Part shown: in pieces, positions 26,798 through 35,700 of the stretch
How the letters are laid out: each line of letters begins with the position of its first letter
How positions within the stretch are numbered: the first letter of the stretch is position 1
Assembly: GCA_038496675.1 (NCBI GenBank)
Contig: CM076653.1
Span: 18,639,842-18,703,841, forward strand
Source: Rachycentron canadum
Taxonomy: Eukaryota > Chordata > Actinopteri > Carangiformes > Rachycentridae
Direction of reading: 5' to 3'
DNA length: 64,000 bases
Program-made: the position numbers and the translations under genes
Notes under the pieces: model-generated
Seen by the model: the letters and a program-made list of their open reading frames with translations, nothing else
What the model was told of the DNA's origin: nothing
Databases searched by the model: none

Positions 26798-29700
26798 CGT
26801 TAGCCACACCGGCACGAAGACACAGCACCGTCCTCCCTGTCCCTGTCGGGGGTATTAGGGTTGTTAGAATCACCGATGCATGCTGGGAGAGAGACACAGA
26901 ACCAGACTTTTCTGTTGATCTCTGTCAGCAGGGGTTCCCATCGGTCGTGGAGGTCCTGGAATATCATGGACTTTTGATAGATGGCCAAGAAAGTCAGGGA
27001 CCTTAACAAATGTGTTGTTAAAGTTAAGGATTTTACCTGTGGTTTTATTTTATCCATAACTTGATCGCTCCTGGCCTGCGTTAGCATTAGCACGTGTTTA
27101 ACCCAACTTTATTTAAAACCAGGCGACCAGAAAGGGAGGAAGAATGGCTTTAGCTCAGTTCTGGAAACCTGGACAGAAATGGAAAAGTCATGGAATTTCA
27201 CCTGAGGGATATAATGGGAACCCTCTCTCCCGTGCCCTGTGTGTGCGTGTGTGTGTGTGTGTGTGCGTCTGCGTGTGTGTGTGTGTCTTGCTCTGTTGCT
27301 CTCTCGTCTCTTTCTGTCAAGATGCTGATCTCTCTGTTGAGAAATCAATGGCTCCCCCCTCCTCCTCTCCCTCTCTCCATCCATCCATGTATCTCTCTCT
27401 GTCCTCCTGGATCTAACCCAAGTTCAAGCTGTTAGTCAATCTGCTGTCTACACACATGCACACACATACACACACACACACATACGCTCATTCACAACTC
27501 ATTCACAGGTTCTTACAGTGTTGCTTATCCCCACTGACATCAACCTGTAGTAGTCTATGCACTGTGCTCTAAACGTCACCTACAGCCGTGACACTGTGAT
27601 TCCTATTTCCAGACGAGCTACTGTTTGAATGCGTTTGGAGCTTTTCATGTTATTAACACATAGTTACACGTAATTAAGGAAATCCCTAGCTTGTTGAGAA
27701 ATACGCTTCATCTTACTAAGGCTATGTCCACACGACTACATTTTTGTTTTAAAACATATCACTTTGCTACGTTCTATTCTGGACAGAAAATATCACTTAG
27801 AAGCCTTTGGAGACTATGTTGAACACACAGTGACACCCACAGTTGCTTCCTGGATGAGTCTTATCAGTATCAGTCGTATCAGTATCACCACAAGTGATGA
27901 AAGTGCGTTTTTAATATTACAAATTACTTCAATAGTCATGTATTTATGGGTTTTCAGGAGTGTTGATATTTTCAGAAACAGAACTAATATGCTCATTTGG
28001 ACAGAGATCATTTGTTTTTAAAAAACTTTTAAAAAATGAAGATGCATCAGCGTGGACGTGGCCCAAGACTTACATAAGAAGATCAATACTATTCCCATGT
28101 TACTTGTAGTAGGTAGAGCCAACAAACCATCAGCTTATGTCAGCATGAGAGGGCCAGGAGGAAACAGCTTGAACAAACAAAATACAAAGTGTTAAGCAGT
28201 GAGTTGAGGTGCTGGTACTTTGACTTTTTTAGCTTTACATCGCACTAGGACACGTTCCCTCCCAACCTTCTAGTCTTTGTGTTAACCATCTGTTTGCTCT
28301 AGCTTCATATTTAGCATGTGAACCTGAAAGTAGCCAATATTTTCAAAAGTGTCAAACAAGTTTAGGTGAGATATAAGACTAAAACATATATGTGTGAAAA
28401 TGGATCTGTGTATTTAATAAACTTTTTTGCATGAGCAAGCGTAGGCTGCTTTCATGAGCTGCGACGTTTATTGTTATACAGTCTCCCAAGGGATATGGGC
28501 TGTAGTTAGATATGGCCACATACACCACATGGCCAAAAGTATAAAGACACCTGGGCAAAGTATGTGGTCACTTTTTTATGAAGTTCATTAAATCCATATT
28601 AGATCATAAATCATTATTAATCACCGTTAATATGCTGCTGTAACTGATAAGCCTCTAGTCTTCTGGGAAGGCTATTCATAAAATTTTGGAAACTAGCTGC
28701 AGGCGTTCAGCCACAAGAGCATTAGAGGTTGGGTACTGATGCTGGGCGATAAGGCCTTAGCTTGCAGGCATTATCAAGTTCAAGTTCCTCCTCACCAAAC
28801 TGGGAAAAGCTTTTCTTTATGGAGCTGGCTTTGTGCACAGAGGCATTGTCATGTTGGACAGGAAAGGGCCACTCACAAAGTTGGAAGCACACAATTGTCT
28901 AAAGTGTCTTTGTTTTGAGATATCTCTTAATTGGAACTAAGGGGCCAAGCACAAGCCATGAAAACAGCCCCAGGGCAACAGCAGACAATGGTATGTGCAG
29001 AAGTGTGCCAGGATACATTTCTGGCCATATAATCTTCAATGTCATAAAGGAATTCTTATCATTTAGCTTCAGAACTGCTTGGTCACAGAGTGTGTTAGCA
29101 TTTGACAGAATCTTTGTCTGGGGAAAGTCACAATCCCTGTCCGGAGAGATTTAATGTTACTAGACAATCCACAGTTTTTACTGGAGTGATTTTAATGATT
29201 TCTGTCCTCTTCCAGGTCTACCCTGTGATTATTATAGACCACACACAACCCAGCAGAAATTACTAAGCAACTAACATATACTGATTTTCTGTGACCCCCT
29301 GTGTCCTCTGTTAAATCCTCTGCAATTCATTGGAGTAAAATAAGGAATACGGCTGCCAGTTAATAAGCCACACTTAGCCTAAACGAATGCAGTCTAATAC
29401 AACATTCCTGCAATAAATCCTACCATCATGCACCACAAACTGCAGCCTCCAAAATGACCATCAAGTTGAATCAACACTTCAACAACAACCGAGCATAACA
29501 ACCTTCATCAAAATAGGATTTATTGCAGGGCTTGTTGTGACAGACTGCATTTATTCTGGTAAATAAATTGGCAACTCTGTTGCCTTTCTGTGGTCATAAC
29601 TGAAACTAAACTGATTTCTGGGCAGGAATAACAAATATTTATGTCCCCCAGAGGGAAGAATATCAGGGACGAGGGGTTACTATTTTACTCATTTCTAGTC

Positions 29701-32700
29701 CCTTAGCACTCGATATAAAGCACCTGGGTGTTTTATATAATGGCAGCTGCTGGATGATTGTCTCTAATCACATTAGATATCAAGAAGGGATGAAATTTCA
29801 CAAAATCCCTTTAATTTACAATTTAATTTACAGAATCTGATCAAAGTCAGCTTTGTGTATTCATCATTCTTATATGCACTGATATACTGTATATGTACCC
29901 TAAAATATAGCCAAACGCATTTGCTGGACAGAAACTTTGGTAGATCTGATGTCGTGGGCATGTTTGCAAGTGTAATTGTTTTAGGGAAAAAGTAAATCAG
30001 CAATCCACTTAAATTGTTCCCTCGAACATCCTCCTCATTTGCTTGATGCCAGTTACCCTGCAGATGCCTCGTGGTGAGCTTTACACTCCTGATGTGTAGG
30101 ATGAATCTACTGCTCCAGCCTGGGTGTCTTTTGTGATCCAGCATCATCCGAGTGTGTTTGCACATGTTTCTCCGCCCCTGTATGTGTGCGTGCCCCCATG
30201 TGTGTTTGTTTGGTGGCTGTGTGGCAAGTGAAGGTAAATTGCTGTGATTATGTGGCAGTAATTGAACAGGGATGGTGTGTTTAATTGAGTTGTTGTGTCC
30301 TGATGTTTCTCTGTAGTAGCAGGAGCCGCCGCGCTGACAGGTGCCTCGTCTCGCCTCGCTGAGATTAGAGTTTTTTTTATTTAGTTTTTTTGTATATACA
30401 CCGTCACATAGGCTTTGTTGTGTCTTTTTTAGCCATCTTTCTGTGTGTTTTGGCTTAATGGTGTTTGTTTGTCTGAGGGGTATGTGTGTGGGCTTTGCTG
30501 TTGCAGCAGGTAGAGGGAAGTGTGCAGTTTTACGAGATGCTTCTTTCGGCCCTGACAAGTTTTTCACATAATGTTTATAAGGATGTATAGTTTTAAATTT
30601 ATGTTTCTGTTTGTTTCTGCACCTGTCTGTCAAAGTGTTCATGTATATTCATGCTTACATCCAAGCATGCATGTATAGTTGTGTGTTAGTGTCTGTATAT
30701 TTGTGCAATTGTCCTGTGGGTGTGAGTAGGAAACTGCATGTATCCTTGTGATTTTGTGTCATTTATGTAAGTCTGTATACAAATGGTATGTTCTTCTATG
30801 CCAATATATGTGTGTTATGTGCATGTGTGTGTGTGTGGCGCATGTGGCCCTATCTGATCTGCCTCCTGGGCTCTATGGCCCAAATCAAATGGTAGGAAAC
30901 ATCAATTTCACCATCCCTTCTCCTCCTCCTTGTCCCCCTCCTCCCCCTCTCTCCTTGTATAATTTCTCCTCTCTTCTCCCTCTCCTCCCCTCCAGCTCCT
31001 CTCCTCCTTCTCTCCTCCCTTCCTCTGTGTATTGCTCTCTGCGGAGGTGTGATTATGCTACTCCTCTGAGCACCGGTGATCTGAGGGTTCAGTGTGTGTA
31101 TGCATGTGTGTATCTGTGTGTGTGTTTGGTGACTGGTTGGTGATCTGAGCAGCCTGGCGCTGGGTATTGTGCAGCGCAATTCATGGACGACGTCTCCAGA
31201 TGAATGCCTCCATTCACAATTACAGCCTCTCCATTAGCCGCAGCCCTCACTGCCTTGTTGTTGTCTTTTCTTCTTCTCTGCAAAAAAAAAAAAAAAAAAA
31301 GCAATTAAAGCTGGACAAAAACAAGCTGGAGCACAAGCAGAGTACCTGGAAAAAGAAAAAAAAAACAGCAAGGGAAGGGCTGTGGGAGTGTGTATGTGTG
31401 TGTGTGTGTGCGCGCGCGCGCGTGTGTGTGCGTGTGTGTGTTGCGTGTGTGCGTGCGTGTGTAGGGAGGTGATTTTTCAGTTGGGGTTTACGCTACACAC
31501 TATCTCTGTTTTATTCTCAAGAAAAGCCTCCTGGATTTGTTTCAACATTCACTCACTCGCATGACTGCAATCTCCTCTAAGAGACTCACACAACTGCTCA
31601 GTGTCCGATATGTGTTTTTCATTCTGCCCTTGTACTGTAAGAGTCCTCGTATTCCAGCTCCGGATCAGATTTCATTCACAAGTACAGGACATTGAGGGAA
31701 CCCCTTTAAAGGGAGGAAATTTTGGCGCTGTTGTTCTTGAAGGAACAGGTGCAAGATTCAAGCTTTTATTTATGCTTAAATCAAAGTAAACATTGGTTAT
31801 GAGTCATTTTTTTCTCCTTTTTTTTTTCACAGTTTACAGTATGTGAACAAAGACGAAATAACTGCAGGTCCAGTTTCAAGTTTTTCTTTTTTTCAAAATG
31901 TAAGAAATTCTAAATCCTGAATGAAAATAGCAACTGCATTTTATAATATATGATAAAATGCAGAATGCATCTTTTAATGTAATTTTGCAAAAGAAATTAT
32001 TAAATACACTGAAACTGAAAATGATTTGCCTAATTATTAAAGACCTAAACATGGCATCATTTACCAGTGTCCCGAATCACCCACGTTCCCTGCATCACAA
32101 CCTATATCTGCCTTTTTGTTGTGTGTACACAAGCTAGCATTGCGATTGCCTAGCCATGGTTACTATGTCGTAAAAATACCACGTCACCCCTCTATTTTGG
32201 TTGTCACAAATTTCCTGTGACTGCGTCACAATAAAAGCCTAGCCACATCTTTTGAGAATGGTGAACTCCACTACTGCCACTAAAATCTAGTTAGTTTTTC
32301 ATTTAATGTAAATACTTTTAATGGCCATTGCTGAAAAAACTGACATTCCTAAATAGTATAAAAAAAAAATTTCATTTCAAGTACTGTGTAAAATGTAACT
32401 TAGCTAAACTATTATATACAGATTCAAGGCAACAGAAAGCTTAAAAAAAACTGTTTCTGTTTTTTATTCTTTTATTTTTATATTTTCATCTCTCACTCCA
32501 GCCAACTTGATGCATTTAGGGACCTAACACCCATTTTATCCTTGGAAACTTTTTAATCATCTGCGTAAAATTTACTTGACATTTGGATAAAAACATAGCT
32601 ATTGAAGCAGACAGTGCCAAACAACACTTTAACAGTAGTTCTATGCTTTCTCTTTGTGTATTTCAGAGAGACCCCTGCAGAGTATTGTGTCCATGGGGTC

Positions 32701-35700
32701 GCATCACCCTGTCCCTCACAGCGGGGTGTACCAGAGGGCTTCGTACCCCCCTCTGGACCTGATTCAATGGGTCTACCAAATGGAGCGAGACAGGAAGGTG
32801 CGGGCTGCTGATATCACTGTACCGGCCAGACCCAAGGTACTGTAGCCTACAATACACTGGAACACACGTTTCACACATCACACACTGTGATTTACTATTC
32901 CAATAAATCACTGGCGCCACCTAATTTCCTATGGATTTCAATTTCCCTCTGGACATATCTGCATTGATCAACCTCAGGTGTAAGGATGTGCCAGGCGTCG
33001 CTCACTGTGACACTGAAGAATGGCTCACAGATCTCTGCCGTGTGTGTGTGTGTCTGCCGCTCTGTGTATGTGTAGGGGGTTCGAAAGAGGGATTTGTGCA
33101 GATGCAGCATTTCTGTTGAACACTGTCATCACCATCAAGGCTTTAGGATACAAATCCTTGAGTCTGAGTAATAACATCTGAAAATGTCAGAATCATACAG
33201 ACAGAGATAGGGATCAGACAGTTGAATCAAGACTTGAGATATTGTTATTCTGATCATATCTGCCCATACACTGAGACTAGGCCTGATTATAAGGAACAAT
33301 TAAATATCATTCTTGCTTCTCCAACAGTTGTGACTGCAGAAAAAAAGACCAGGGTATGACTCCCTTTTGAAATTAGAGGGCATTTTGTGGTCTACCTAAT
33401 CATCTTCCAGCTCAGTGTTTGAACTGAAACAAATATAATTCTCTTTCAGATTTAGGATTATCCTCTCACAATCACCAAAGCCTTCTGTCTGTGTCCTTTA
33501 TGCCGCATTATCAGGCCAATTACAGCTCTGACAAAAAAGTGCCGCTGGACGACAGGTAGCTCTGTTTGTGTGCATGTTGCTGCCCGACATGTCCTTGCAG
33601 GGGTACACGGTCGCTGGGCCTGTAGATGAGTTTTGTAGATGAGTTTTGAGCCGGTGTTAGGAGGCAACGACAACGTCTTTACCCCGAGTTCCTCCCCTAG
33701 AGGCAGATCTGAATGGATCGTAGAGGCTAGGAGGAGAAATAAATTGGAGAAAAGGATAAATCGATGCTTGGCGGAGAGGCAAACAGACCTTCCAACCCCC
33801 GGCCCAGACACACACACACACACACACATGTACCACAGCGTGGCTTTTTTTCCTTGGGCTGTATTGGATTGGTATGCAGAGCTGAGGAGAGAGACGCTCA
33901 GAAAAGACTTGGCCTACAAATGATGTCCTTTGTTTGATCCATTAGGTTGGGGGGTTGGTTGGGGGGGTGGATGGGGAGGGTCGTCCCACGGAGACGGTAG
34001 AAGGGCTGGGAAACAAACATCTCTGTCTGTGAGCCTCTCTCTCCCTCTCTCTCTCTCCCTCACTAACAGCTTCTCATCTAAGGGAGAGGAGAAAGAGATC
34101 AGCTGCAGGAAAAGCTGGTTATCATCTGTTTCTGTTGATGAGTTAGAGGGCAGACAGGATATACTGTACACTGTGGAGGTACATGCTAAATTTACCCTCT
34201 AAAGCTTTCAATCTGAATGGTAATTTCCTGTGTTTTTCCACTTATCTATTATTTTTTTGTAGTTTTGTTCATTCTTATGACCAAAATGGAAAAGGACTAG
34301 AATCATCCTTTAAAACTCACTCAACATTTTTATAGCTTTATCCCAAACCTCTCTTACTTTTTTCTTTGTTTTTGTGTGAGTTTCACCAAACTGTTAGTGA
34401 GGAAGTCTGCATTTATGAGATTTGATCATTATAATCAAATCCTTCAAATTACTAGATGAGGATGCTTGTTCTTCTCTGTTTTTGGGAAGGTTTAATTCAC
34501 AAAGGCATGCAAGCACAAAGAGAATTTGAAGTCCCGTTGTCAAAAATCAGAAGACGAAAACAACACATTTAGTAGTGTCAGACATGCTATTAGGGGACCC
34601 CAAAATATGAGAAAATATTACACTGATTGTCAACAGTGTGTCATCAGTGTGTCATCAGAAAGTAGGAACAGCAAATGGTTGGACATGCTACCACTCTGGC
34701 TGCTATGGACGGCAATGTTCACCAGATGGTCAGTAGGTCCGTCGCTTTGCTCTGGACTGAAATATCACAACTAACTGGATGGATTACTATACATTTTGTA
34801 CAGAAATTCATGGTCCCCAAAGGATTAAGACCAATGGCTCTCATGATCCCATGATTTTTCCTACACATACATACACGCAGTCTGTGAACTGTACCACATC
34901 ATCCATGTTGATGAAAATACAAACAAGACACTTCATGCCAAAATAGCATTATTGAGCCCCCAAAATATTTTACAAATCATGTTTTCAGGGGAGCCCTTAT
35001 CTTGTTAAGGGCAGCCAAGCTCCCCCTGGCTAGTTTGCATCCTGTTTACACACACACACACGCGCTTATAGGTATTTGGTAACATTTTAAACATTTATGC
35101 AAACTTTAATTGAATTTGGAGATAACATAGCTGGTAGGACAGACTGTTTCTTGCAAGGCCTTAGCTGCTTGTTAGCATGCTATCGCCAGCATTTAGCAGA
35201 AAGCACAGCTGTGTCTTTGTACAACCTCACAGAGCTGCTAGCTTGTTTTCTTTCACACTGGAAGAGGAACCTCACTGCATTATAACTGATTATATAAATC
35301 AAGAAAGTGTTTTCTCTGCGGCGAGAGGTAAACTATCTGTGCATTACCATTATAACTACTTTCTTCATGAGTAGTTGCGTGTTGAGTGCATAAGGCCTGT
35401 TATCAAGTTTATCAGGCAAACTTCTGTGAAATCTAAACTTCAACCTCAGTGGTTACGCTGAGGTGTTTGCTCCATCGCTGCTCTTCCTATCTACACTCCA
35501 TCACACTCTCTCTATTTCTCCTATTTCCAAGTCATACTCTATTCTCAGCTCTTCACCAGCAACAGCATACGTCGCCATTTATTTTGGCTTGGGAGTTCTC
35601 TTTTCACTCCATGTCTTTTTATAGTTTGGTCGTTCATACTGTACGCCCCGCTGTGCTTCTATTTTCATGAATGCTGTGAGAAATAATTGAAAGCGCCGTG

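Larger units (their letters stand above)
26352..32666. other. Convertase intron D-E (6.3 kb)
   Basis: It contains a CA microsatellite (26740-26796), a TG tract (27240-27289), a terminal-inverted-repeat element (27717-28072), a Tc1-related remnant (28521-29160) and candidate conserved blocks (29440-29800, 31130-31250). It also has a pyrimidine-rich tract (30905-31030) and an alternating TG/CG tract (31395-31440). A 289-codon antisense open frame (29773-30642) is present but unrecognised. Confidence 0.65.

Noticed and set aside
28915..29154. Frame of 79 codons in the Tc1-like remnant, considered as transposase.
   Set aside because: It has no DDE or helix-turn-helix features; the text belongs to the non-coding repeat body.
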